Assembly: GCA_023484365.1 (NCBI GenBank) | Contig: JAMDBA010000064.1 | Location: 1-6,608, forward strand | Reading direction: 5' to 3' | DNA length: 6,608 bases | Source: Patescibacteria group bacterium | GTDB taxonomy: Bacteria > Patescibacteria > Paceibacteria > UBA6257 > 2-01-FULL-56-20 | In this document: positions 1 to 4,494 of the stretch, one piece after another | Layout: each line of letters begins with the position of its first letter | Numbering within the stretch: position 1 is the stretch's first letter | Notes under the pieces: model-generated | Databases searched by the model: none | Seen by the model: the letters and a program-made list of their open reading frames with translations, nothing else | Told to the model about the DNA's origin: nothing | Translations under genes and position numbers: made by a program

Positions 1-1
1 A

Positions 2-238
2 TATGGCGACGACGCTAAGTTGGCGAAAAAGATATCGCAAAAAATAATGAAAAAACTTTTTACTGCTTCAAACAACAAAAACATTGCGAGCAAAACTATT
101 ATAGAATTGGTTTACGCGGAATTAAAAAAAATCAATGCTTCGTACGCTGATCGATATATTTCTTACTCCGATTATCGGCTTAAATTCGCTATTTCCGGAT
201 TTATTTTAAAAGAGGGTCGTCGCAATATCTTTGCTTAA
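2..238 (+). CDS. C-terminal part of a protein, possibly ATP-cone domain
   Basis: The frame is open from the window edge to a TAA at 236-238, so this is probably the last 78 codons of a longer gene. An internal TTG at 20 or ATG at 47 could be a start, but no ribosome binding site supports either. The tail is basic and helical. It contains a stretch like SKTIIELVYAELKKINASYA followed by DRYISYSDYRLKF. That resembles the second half of ATP-cone domains, in which a helix of the type 'I..lV...L' is followed by 'A..Yi.Y'. ATP-cones are nucleotide-sensing regulatory modules found on NrdR and ribonucleotide reductases, and alone in some small CPR proteins. The family call is by eye and uncertain; the coding call is firmer. 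It ends three bases before the stop of the convergent gene at 242. Confidence 0.5.
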   Translation, partial: YGDDAKLAKKISQKIMKKLFTASNNKNIASKTIIELVYAELKKINASYADRYISYSDYRLKFAISGFILKEGRRNIFA

Positions 239-241
239 AAA

Positions 242-991
242 CTAAACTAGTTTTACCAACTCGTCGGCGATCAAATCTATATCTTTGCGCGCTTCTTTCA
301 TTTTTATTTTATCGGCGTCCAAGTAAACAGCTGGGTGAATGGCGTCGGGTACGTCAACTTTCATCACCCCTGAAATGTTTGATGTATTATAAAAATAGAG
401 ACCGCCTCGCCCGACGTCTTGTTCTCCTCTATTCCCGTAATAAAGATGTTTTGCGATTTGACGATCGTATGATTTGGGACTTTTCGCGACCGAAACGGCG
501 GCGATATCGAATTTTATTTTATTTTTTTCCAAAATCTTAATTATATTGCCAATAGATGTTCCGGAATAAATGAATTCCGTTATCAGTAAAGTATTTTTAA
601 AATTGTCCTTTTTGGAAGCGATAAATTCGTTGATCTTATTGTAAATTCCCGGACTATTGTGGCGAGCGCCGGCCGCGACAAAATAAGTTTCAACCGGTTT
701 TTCTCCGGCTTCTTCTTTTTTAAGGTTTATAATTTTGCGCACCAGAAGCGAGACCAGGCGCGCGCTTGCGTCGTCGCTGATAATGGTATCGTATTTAGGC
801 AGACGGTCTCCGAGCTCCAAAACAAGTCGGGCTAAAGTTTCCACGGTTCCCGAGAAAGGATCTTTTCCCTCAAGCTTTTTCTCTATCTCGTCGACGTTAA
901 TTTTATTAGCAATAAATTCTTGCGCTTCCTTATCGGGAAGCCTCCGCGGAATTTCTTCGTTATTATTTTTAAATTTTTCTAAAAAAGACAT
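242..991 (-). CDS. Phosphoribosyltransferase-like protein
   Basis: A 249-residue soluble protein when started at the ATG at 991 (MSFLEKF...). An in-frame ATG at 1069 would add 26 residues, but those codons lie inside the tRNA-associated repeat (1027-1112) and read the same nonsense peptide as other copies of it. A TATAAT at 996-1001 just before the 991 start also supports the shorter form. Residues 135-147 (LLITEFIYSGTSI) match the PRPP-binding loop of type I phosphoribosyltransferases: a hydrophobic strand, two polar residues, then a (T/S)GTS turn. The usual acidic pair is Thr-Glu here. Residues 68-83 (DTIISDDASARLVSLL) sit where the pyrophosphate loop is expected. The substrate cannot be read from sequence. 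The C-terminal 50 residues are helical and charged. It is probably a cytosolic base- or nucleoside-handling enzyme or a non-catalytic relative. Confidence 0.7.
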   Translation of the reverse strand: MSFLEKFKNNNEEIPRRLPDKEAQEFIANKINVDEIEKKLEGKDPFSGTVETLARLVLELGDRLPKYDTIISDDASARLVSLLVRKIINLKKEEAGEKPVETYFVAAGARHNSPGIYNKINEFIASKKDNFKNTLLITEFIYSGTSIGNIIKILEKNKIKFDIAAVSVAKSPKSYDRQIAKHLYYGNRGEQDVGRGGLYFYNTSNISGVMKVDVPDAIHPAVYLDADKIKMKEARKDIDLIADELVKLV

Positions 992-995
992 TTTT

Positions 996-1001
996 ATTAT
1001 A
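996..1001 (-). promoter_or_regulatory. -10 element immediately before the PRTase-like start
   Basis: A perfect TATAAT on the minus strand ends five bases before the ATG at 991. A transcript starting 6-7 bases downstream would begin at or next to the start codon, giving a leaderless or nearly leaderless mRNA. No Shine-Dalgarno sequence is present upstream of the ATG, which fits. No convincing -35 hexamer is visible; the repeat lies just upstream. Confidence 0.4.
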
Positions 1002-1010
1002 AATTTGAGA

Positions 1011-1120
1011 GGATGCGAGAATCTCCCGCGACTAAATTTTTTGCCGTCGCAAAAAACTTGTCTGGGCACCGGCTCGCAGATTTTTCCTGCTGAAAAAATC
1101 TATTCCGCCGTTCGATTTTC
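1011..1120 (-). repeat. tRNA-associated repeat element, copy 1 (next to tRNA-Gly GCC)
   Basis: The 86-bp core at 1027-1112 is ungapped against copies at 3558-3643 (5 differences) and 6318-6403 (4 differences). It holds two A/T-rich stem-loops with four-base loops at 1035-1058 and 1078-1101; the second carries one mismatch caused by a T-to-C change. The far border (1011-1023) repeats 12 of 13 bases of the adjacent tRNA 3' end at 1142-1154. The near border (1110-1120, GTTCGATTTTC) is an inverted copy of the T-arm of that tRNA, with one difference (GTTCGATTCTC). This copy lacks the 32-bp double-hairpin module of copies 2 and 3; only three bases (1024-1026) join the tRNA fragment to the core. On the minus strand it lies 25 bases past the tRNA. 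Confidence 0.85.
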
Positions 1121-1137
1121 TAACTATTGTATGACAG

Positions 1138-1208
1138 AGCGGGATACGAGAATCGAACTCGCGCCTCCACCTTGGCAAGGTGATGTACTGCCACTATACG
1201 AATCCCGC
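1138..1208 (-). tRNA. tRNA-Gly(GCC)
   Basis: Read on the minus strand this folds as a full cloverleaf: acceptor stem GCGGGAT/ATCCCGC, D-arm GTATAGTGGCAGTAC, anticodon stem TCACC/GGTGG with loop TTGCCAA (anticodon GCC, reading GGC and GGU) and T-arm GCGAG-TTCGATT-CTCGT. The discriminator base is U (A at 1138 on plus), typical of glycine tRNAs. The three following bases do not spell CCA, so CCA must be added after transcription. The tRNA lies between the 97-residue anchored protein and the repeat element, all on the minus strand. Confidence 0.95.
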
Positions 1209-1217
1209 TTTATTAAA

Positions 1218-1223
1218 ATAATA
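1218..1223 (-). promoter_or_regulatory. Candidate -10 element for tRNA-Gly(GCC)
   Basis: TATTAT on the minus strand ends nine bases before the tRNA 5' end, so transcription would start about 2-3 bases upstream of the mature tRNA. A weak TTGCTT lies about 16 bases further upstream. The stretch 1209-1278 is very AT-rich and holds nothing else recognisable. Confidence 0.35.
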
Positions 1224-1278
1224 GAAATTTTTAAGAAATAAGCAACACAAACAGATTAAAAAACTTAAAAATACGAAA

Positions 1279-1572
1279 TTATGAAGAAGTGCCTGTTGTC
1301 GGCGGCGGACTGGTCGGACCATTAACATGAGGAAAACTGGTTGGTCCGCGGAAAGGCATTGCGGAAGTGGCGGCTGGAACGACCGGTTGATAAACCGCTG
1401 GCTGGCCGCTAAAAATTGGAGCTGTGGTGGCGGTTGGCGCTGAAGACGAATACGGCTGCTTGGGAAAATTAAAAAGCGAGTCCAAATCAAGCTTAAATGC
1501 CGGAGCGAAATTTATGTAAGCAAAAACAATGATTAAGACGATAGCCAAAGATATGATTAAAAGCGCTTTCAT
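1279..1572 (-). CDS. Small membrane-anchored or secreted Pro/Thr/Ser-rich protein
   Basis: A 97-residue protein. Residues 2-22 (ALLIISLAIVLIIVFAYINF) form one strongly hydrophobic segment after a single Lys, which suits a signal peptide or N-terminal anchor. From about residue 37 to the end the chain is low-complexity and rich in Pro, Thr, Ser and Ala, with no cysteines, as in extracellular linkers or surface-exposed tails. No enzymatic motif is visible and the family is not recognised. I prefer this frame to the overlapping 98-codon frame at 1194-1490, because the latter runs into the tRNA gene and lacks such organisation. The start at 1572 lies behind two overlapping TATAAT hexamers in the divergent intergenic region. 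Confidence 0.65.
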   Translation of the reverse strand: MKALLIISLAIVLIIVFAYINFAPAFKLDLDSLFNFPKQPYSSSAPTATTAPIFSGQPAVYQPVVPAATSAMPFRGPTSFPHVNGPTSPPPTTGTSS

Positions 1573-1620
1573 AGATTGAGTTTTTTATATTATATTATAA
1601 AATTAAGATAAATAAGAATT
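1573..1620. promoter_or_regulatory. Divergent AT-rich promoter region
   Basis: These 48 bases separate two divergent starts and are almost entirely A and T. On the minus strand TATAAT occurs twice, overlapping, at 1589-1594 and 1594-1599, giving a leader of about 10 bases for the gene starting at 1572. On the plus strand TTGAGT (1576-1581) is followed after 16 bases by TAAAAT (1598-1603), again giving a leader of about 10 bases for the gene at 1621. The two promoters would overlap and may exclude each other. Neither gene has a clear Shine-Dalgarno sequence. Confidence 0.4.
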
Positions 1621-2004
1621 ATGGAAAATATAGAAAAAACGCCTCAACAACAGCCGGAGAAAAATCCCGAAGAAGAAACTAAAAGAAGGTTCGTCGTTGC
1701 TCTCGTTAGCGAGATGGAAGAGATAACTAAGAAACGTAGAGATACATCAAATGAAGAGGCTCAGAAATGGGAGGGGCAACTTTTTGACGTAGACGAAAAA
1801 AGATTCGAAAAATTAAACGAAGAGCAAAAGAAAGAAATTATTGAGTTAATGGAAGACGATATAGAAAATTCTAAAAAAAGATATCCCAAGGAAAAATATC
1901 CCGATCGCGCAGAATTGCTAGATAAAACTCTTGATATGGTAGAAAGGTTTAGGAGAAAAATGAAAATAATTATTCCCATTAAATTACCGCCCGAAGAAAA
2001 ATAA
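1621..2004 (+). CDS. Charged helical protein of unknown function
   Basis: 127 residues, extremely rich in Glu and Lys, without hydrophobic segments or cysteines, so probably cytosolic. The first 20 residues (MENIEKTPQQQPEKNPEEET) look disordered. Residues 20-115 are predicted by eye to be long amphipathic helices, possibly coiled coil, with a hydrophobic end (IIIPIKLPPEEK). I recognise no family. The start at 1621 is the first ATG of the frame and lies about 18 bases after a plausible -10 hexamer. The gene is single and ends in an intrinsic terminator nine bases past its stop. On the opposite strand an ORF at 1761-1979 is only a shadow of its Glu/Lys-rich codons. Confidence 0.75.
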   Translation: MENIEKTPQQQPEKNPEEETKRRFVVALVSEMEEITKKRRDTSNEEAQKWEGQLFDVDEKRFEKLNEEQKKEIIELMEDDIENSKKRYPKEKYPDRAELLDKTLDMVERFRRKMKIIIPIKLPPEEK

Positions 2005-2012
2005 AAATACTC

Positions 2013-2047
2013 AAATCCGCCCCGACAAAATCGAGGCGGATTTTTTT
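2013..2047. terminator. Intrinsic terminator shared by convergent genes
   Basis: Nine base pairs AAATCCGCC (2013-2021) with GGCGGATTT (2035-2043), one mismatch, then CGA/TCG and the loop CAAAA, followed by seven T on the plus strand (2041-2047). It ends the transcript of the gene at 1621-2004. On the minus strand the hairpin is followed by TTTGAG and an interrupted T-rich tract (TATTTTTATTTTT), so it probably also ends the HIT gene transcript. The T-tract overlaps the HIT stop codon (2046-2048). Confidence 0.85.
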
Positions 2048-2462
2048 ACGCAAGTTCTTTCGCTAATCTATCCCTTACGGCTATCAAAACATTTTCGGGA
2101 GTTATGAAATCTTTGTCAGTTTTATAATTGCGTCCGTATAATTTATCTTCAAATATAATACCCATAAATTCTTTCGGATTCGCATAGCGAGGGATAAAAT
2201 GCGCGTGAAGATGCCGGGTATCGTTGCCTAAGAACGCGTAATTAAACCAGTCGGGCTGGAAAATTTCTTCTTCCGCTTTTTTAAGGCTGCGTAAAATTAC
2301 AAATAATTCTCTTTGTTCTTCCGGCGTTGCGTCGGTTAAATCAAATGCCTTTTCTCGCTTGCACCAAATAATGCAGCGACCCAAATAACCCTGGTTTTCA
2401 TGGATATAAACCGCCCAATAGTCATAGTCCTTGATTAAATTTTTTGAAAAATCGCCGGGCAT
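2046..2462 (-). CDS. HIT-family (histidine triad) hydrolase
   Basis: 138 residues, the usual length for a single HIT domain. The signature His-x-His-x-His motif is at residues 84-88 (HLHAHFIPRY), preceded by the strand NYAFLGND (74-81). This corresponds to the HIT pattern in which an upstream Asn and the three histidines bind and cleave a nucleotide phosphate. The N-terminal part YLGRCIIWCKREKAFDLTDA (26-45) fits the early strands of the fold, where family members read 'G..ll.pk.H...l.dL'. HIT proteins hydrolyse dinucleoside polyphosphates (Ap4A/Ap3A-like) or AMP-linked compounds; the exact substrate cannot be assigned. It lies 37 bases downstream of tRNA-Arg on the same strand and may be cotranscribed with it, or start from TAAAAT about 12 bases before the ATG. 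Confidence 0.85.
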   Translation of the reverse strand: MPGDFSKNLIKDYDYWAVYIHENQGYLGRCIIWCKREKAFDLTDATPEEQRELFVILRSLKKAEEEIFQPDWFNYAFLGNDTRHLHAHFIPRYANPKEFMGIIFEDKLYGRNYKTDKDFITPENVLIAVRDRLAKELA

Positions 2463-2499
2463 TAAGTTTTAAGTATTTTAGTTTTTGGTTTGAGTGTTG

Positions 2500-2571
2500 T
2501 GCCCCCACGAGGAATTGAACCGCGATTTCAGCCTTCGCAGGGCTGCGCTCTATCCGTTGAGCTATGGGGGC
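2500..2571 (-). tRNA. tRNA-Arg(GCG)
   Basis: Cloverleaf on the minus strand: acceptor GCCCCCA/TGGGGGC, D-arm GCTC/GAGC with loop AACGGATA, anticodon stem CAGCC/GGCTG with loop CTGCGAA (anticodon GCG, arginine), variable loop AAAT, T-arm CGCGG-TTCAATT-CCTCG and discriminator A. The middle pair of the T-stem is a C:U mismatch. The anticodon begins with G rather than the A (later inosine) of most bacterial arginine tRNAs for CGN codons. CCA is not encoded (CAA follows). Unlike the other three tRNAs here, it has no repeat element downstream. Confidence 0.92.
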
Positions 2572-2579
2572 AGAATTGA

Positions 2580-2607
2580 ATTTTAATATTTATCGCAAAC
2601 CGGCCAA
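2580..2607 (-). promoter_or_regulatory. Candidate promoter of tRNA-Arg(GCG)
   Basis: On the minus strand TTGGCC (2602-2607) is followed after 16 bases by TAAAAT (2580-2585). The -10 ends eight bases before the tRNA 5' end, which places the start at about -1 to -2 of the tRNA. The -35 match is weak (TTG only). Confidence 0.35.
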
Positions 2608-2626
2608 TTAAAAATTTTAAATTAAC

Positions 2627-3097
2627 TTAAAGCCCTAAAAATCTTATCAAGGCGTCGCTTAAAGTTATTTGATGTTCGGTTTCTTTTAAAAACAACTTCA
2701 TTCGCGAACGAACGGCTTCAACATTTTTATTAGGAATAAGCGCTCTCACAGGCGGATGAAATTTTGTTTTAAAAGTTAAATAAATCTCAGACCATTCATC
2801 GTCAACTTCTTCATCGATAGAAAAATGAATAATATCTCCATAAGTATAAAATTGGCGTTCACCTAAATAAATTCCCTTTTCGGTAACTTTAAACTTGATG
2901 TCTTTCGGGCGGGTGTTTCCCCAAATCAAAATAAGCATTTCGGCGATGATTACAAAAACACCAAATAAAAAATTTTGCTCCCAAACCGCGATTGCCAGGA
3001 TAATAATCGCCAAGATAATGCTCATCCAGTACCAGGAAACATCTTTAACCTGATAAAGAAACTCCGGCGCCTCCCATTTGACTTCAAACTTTTCCAT
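2627..3097 (-). CDS. Two-TM membrane protein with a C-terminal PH-like domain
   Basis: 156 residues. The N-terminus (MEKFEVKWEAPEFLYQ) is followed by two hydrophobic segments at about 24-39 and 43-59, with a very short turn between them (EQN). This makes a hairpin anchor with both ends in the cytoplasm. Residues 65-145 alternate short hydrophobic strands and turns (KFKVTEKGIYLGERQFYTYG, then EIYLTFKTKF), ending in an amphipathic helix. That arrangement resembles bacterial PH-like domains of small membrane proteins ('ITDeGI.....yPw.dI..F'). No catalytic motif is visible, so the role is unknown. It starts right behind an extended -10 element and has no Shine-Dalgarno sequence. tRNA-Arg follows 55 bases downstream on the same strand. 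Confidence 0.75.
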   Translation of the reverse strand: MEKFEVKWEAPEFLYQVKDVSWYWMSIILAIIILAIAVWEQNFLFGVFVIIAEMLILIWGNTRPKDIKFKVTEKGIYLGERQFYTYGDIIHFSIDEEVDDEWSEIYLTFKTKFHPPVRALIPNKNVEAVRSRMKLFLKETEHQITLSDALIRFLGL

Positions 3098-3104
3098 TAC
3101 CAGA

Positions 3105-3113
3105 ATTTTAACA
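3105..3113 (-). promoter_or_regulatory. Extended -10 element giving a leaderless start
   Basis: TGTTAAAAT on the minus strand, an extended -10 (TGnTAAAAT), ends seven bases before the ATG at 3097. A start 6-7 bases downstream would fall on or next to the initiation codon, so the mRNA of the two-TM protein is probably leaderless. No Shine-Dalgarno sequence is present. The strong terminator at 3141-3173 just upstream shows that this gene needs its own promoter. Confidence 0.45.
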
Positions 3114-3140
3114 TAAGAATTATTTATTTCAACAATTAGA

Positions 3141-3173
3141 AAATAAAAAGAGGGACTATTTTTAGTCCCTCTT
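3141..3173 (-). terminator. Strong intrinsic terminator of the 69-residue protein gene
   Basis: A perfect 11-bp stem, AAGAGGGACTA (3148-3158) with TAGTCCCTCTT (3163-3173) and a four-base loop. On the minus strand the stem runs into TTTTTATTT. It lies 32 bases after the stop codon of the gene at 3415-3206 and isolates that gene from the next one downstream. Confidence 0.88.
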
Positions 3174-3205
3174 GATGGGTTTAGGAATCCTTGTTTATCG
3201 GGCCC

Positions 3206-3415
3206 CTAAGGAAGGATTGTGATTGCCATTATAAGCGCGGTTATAAGAGCTATAACAGACTCAACTTCGGCTCTTATTGTTGTTATTGGAAGCAATAACA
3301 GGGCAATGACAATCATTACGCCAATTCCGAAAAGCGCGGCAAACGGTCTAGGCGCATAAACCCAAAGGAGTGTAAATACCGCCATAAATCCGACCATCAG
3401 GAGAAATACTAACAT
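3206..3415 (-). CDS. Small hydrophobic membrane protein
   Basis: 69 residues, almost wholly hydrophobic. Three likely membrane segments are visible: about 2-19, 23-45 (after the short loop APRP) and 50-67 (after the charged turn TTIRAEVES). A perfect AGGAGG lies five bases before the ATG (3421-3426 on plus), the best ribosome binding site in the window, and fixes the start. Its own terminator follows. No family is recognised. The strong translation signal and single-gene transcript suggest fairly high expression of a small membrane protein of unknown role. Confidence 0.75.
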   Translation of the reverse strand: MLVFLLMVGFMAVFTLLWVYAPRPFAALFGIGVMIVIALLLLPITTIRAEVESVIALITALIMAITILP

Positions 3416-3420
3416 TTTAG

Positions 3421-3503
3421 CCTCCTTTTCTTTCTTTGTTTTTTGTTTTCAAACTTAACTGACTAACTAAGCAAAGTTTGGCATATTGCTAAATATTTGT
3501 CAA
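3421..3503 (-). promoter_or_regulatory. Leader and possible -35 of the 69-residue protein gene
   Basis: A perfect TTGACA on the minus strand lies at 3498-3503, directly inside the far border of repeat copy 2. No good -10 is found 16-18 bases downstream (CAAACT is the nearest), so the promoter call is weak. The leader carries a purine-rich tract that ends in AGGAGG at 3421-3426. Confidence 0.3.
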
Positions 3504-3504
3504 A

Positions 3505-3650
3505 TTTGTAGCCCGACGGGATTTGCCTCCGCCAAAGGCGGACCCTCCTAGGGAGGGCGCGACTAAATTTTTTGCCGTCGCAAAAAATTCGTCTGGGCAC
3601 CGGCTCGCAGATTTTTTCTGCTGAAAAAATCTACTCCGCTGTTCAAATCC
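3505..3650 (-). repeat. tRNA-associated repeat element, copy 2 (next to tRNA-Glu)
   Basis: Core at 3558-3643, with 3 differences from copy 3 and 5 from copy 1. Its two stem-loops are perfect 10-bp stems: 3566-3589 with loop CGTC, and 3609-3632 with loop TGCT. Before the core is a 32-bp module (3526-3557) of two back-to-back palindromes, TCCGCC-AAA-GGCGGA and CCCTCC-TAG-GGAGGG. The far border (3505-3525) repeats the tRNA-Glu 3' end and flank at 3704-3725 with a single-base deletion, stopping in the T-loop at GGGATTTG. The near border (3641-3650, GTTCAAATCC) is an exact inverted copy of the tRNA-Glu T-arm. On the minus strand the core starts 64 bases past the tRNA; the 57 bases at 3651-3707 hold only short A/T tracts. 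Confidence 0.88.
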
Positions 3651-3707
3651 TTCCTGCAAAAATTATTCGCTAAATAAAAAAGCTTGATGCAAAAACTGAG
3701 ATTTTTG

Positions 3708-3782
3708 TAGCCCCGACGGGATTTGAACCCATGTACCAGGCTTGAAAAGCCTGTGTCCTAGGCCAGACTAGACGACGGGGCC
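3708..3782 (-). tRNA. tRNA-Glu(UUC)
   Basis: Minus-strand cloverleaf: acceptor GGCCCCG/CGGGGCT with a G1:U72 wobble, D-arm beginning GTCTAGTCTGG and closing AGGAC, anticodon stem CAGGC/GCCTG with loop TTTTCAA (anticodon UUC), variable loop GTAC, T-arm ATGGG-TTCAAAT-CCCGT and discriminator A. CCA is not encoded (CAA follows). Repeat copy 2 lies downstream. Confidence 0.95.
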
Positions 3783-4007
3783 ATTAAAAATAAATAATCG
3801 GACTATCTGCTGGAGGCAGACCCTCTTATAGGAAGCGGTGCGGCTATTGGCTTATTAATTTATAATTGATTTAAGGAAAAAGTCAAAAATCACCAGAAGA
3901 GAAAAGCGGAGCGAAGCCGTATTATTGCCGAACCCTCCCCGCCTGCCTGCGCAGTCGGGCAGGCGGGTAAGCCGCTTTATAAACAAGGCGAATTAATTTA
4001 TTTTTTA
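3783..4007. other. Gene-free spacer with a large palindrome
   Basis: No gene is visible between tRNA-Glu and the DoxX promoter. The spacer holds a 10-bp GC-rich palindrome, CCCGCCTGCC (3938-3947) with GGCAGGCGGG (3958-3967), whose loop contains CTGCGCAG. It is framed by AAAGCGG (3903-3909) and CCGCTTT (3972-3978), so a long imperfect stem covers about 3903-3978. A weaker hairpin TCTGC/GCAGA at 3806-3820, followed by CCCTC, resembles a degraded form of the double-palindrome module in repeat copies 2 and 3. No T-tract follows the large palindrome, so it is not a normal terminator. Confidence 0.6.
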
Positions 4008-4016
4008 TGCTATAAT
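4008..4016 (+). promoter_or_regulatory. Extended -10 promoter of the DoxX-family gene
   Basis: TGCTATAAT is a perfect extended -10 element. No -35 hexamer is obvious, as is common when the TGn extension is present. The start would be near 4023, giving a leader of about 25 bases. AAAGG at 4022-4026 is too far from the ATG at 4048 to act as a ribosome binding site. Confidence 0.55.
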
Positions 4017-4047
4017 AAGCTAAAGGTCAATTTATAAAAAAACAAAA

Positions 4048-4464
4048 ATGATTTCAAATTTATTTCAACTATTGTTCGTGTTCAACGACTGGGCAGTCTT
4101 ATTAATAAGGATTGTTTTGGGCGCCATATTAATAATCCACGGATTTCCCAAGATAAAAAACCTAAAAGCGACGATTGCTAATTTTCCGCAAATGGGATTT
4201 AAACCCGGCTGGCTTTGGGGTCCGCTGGTTGCTTTCTTGGAATTTTTCGGCGGCATCGCCTTGGTTTTAGGATTTTATACGCAAGTCGTAGCAATCCTAA
4301 TAGCCGGCCAATTCACGATAATCATCATTTGGAAAATTATTAGAAAGCAAAAATTTGTAGGCGGGTTAGAATTTGACCTGCTGATTTGGGCAACCGCTCT
4401 TTTGCTTTTAACTCAAGGCGCGGGAATGTTTTCCCTTGATCGCTTCTTCTTTTTTAATTATTAA
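4048..4464 (+). CDS. DoxX-family membrane protein
   Basis: 138 residues, the usual length for DoxX (PF07681). The opening WAVLLIRIVLGAILIIHGFP followed by KIKNL matches the family pattern 'l.lRi.lG..f..hG..Kl'. The second conserved block is FLEFFGGIALVLGFYTQVVA (residues 63-82), with the Glu and paired Gly of the family. A third is GLEFDLLIWATALLLLTQGA (106-125). Four membrane segments are likely, near 15-34, 57-75, 78-96 and 108-126. Known members act in quinone-linked redox or thiol stress systems, but most CPR homologues have no tested role. It has its own extended -10 promoter. The glycosyltransferase gene follows 169 bases later on the same strand and might be reached by read-through. 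Confidence 0.85.
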   Translation: MISNLFQLLFVFNDWAVLLIRIVLGAILIIHGFPKIKNLKATIANFPQMGFKPGWLWGPLVAFLEFFGGIALVLGFYTQVVAILIAGQFTIIIIWKIIRKQKFVGGLEFDLLIWATALLLLTQGAGMFSLDRFFFFNY

Positions 4465-4494
4465 CCAAAAAAGATTGAGTTAGGAAATTTATCC

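Noticed and set aside
1027..1112. Repeat core as a simple intrinsic terminator of the tRNA transcripts
   Set aside because: The A/T stems are weak, and the near-complete sequence identity of the core, including its GC-rich centre and loops, goes beyond what termination needs. Termination may still be a side effect.
735..1241. 168-codon plus-strand ORF
   Set aside because: It runs antisense through the PRTase-like gene, the repeat and the tRNA-Gly gene; its composition (many Ser, Arg, Leu) is that of a shadow frame.
1194..1490. 98-codon minus-strand ORF
   Set aside because: It overlaps the 97-residue anchored protein in another frame and runs into the tRNA-Gly 5' end. The other frame has a clear membrane segment and better promoter context.
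1761..1979. 72-codon minus-strand ORF
   Set aside because: Antisense shadow of the Glu/Lys-rich gene at 1621-2004, giving a Ser/Phe/Leu-rich peptide.
4065..4256. 63-codon minus-strand ORF
   Set aside because: Antisense shadow of the DoxX-family gene with no start signals.
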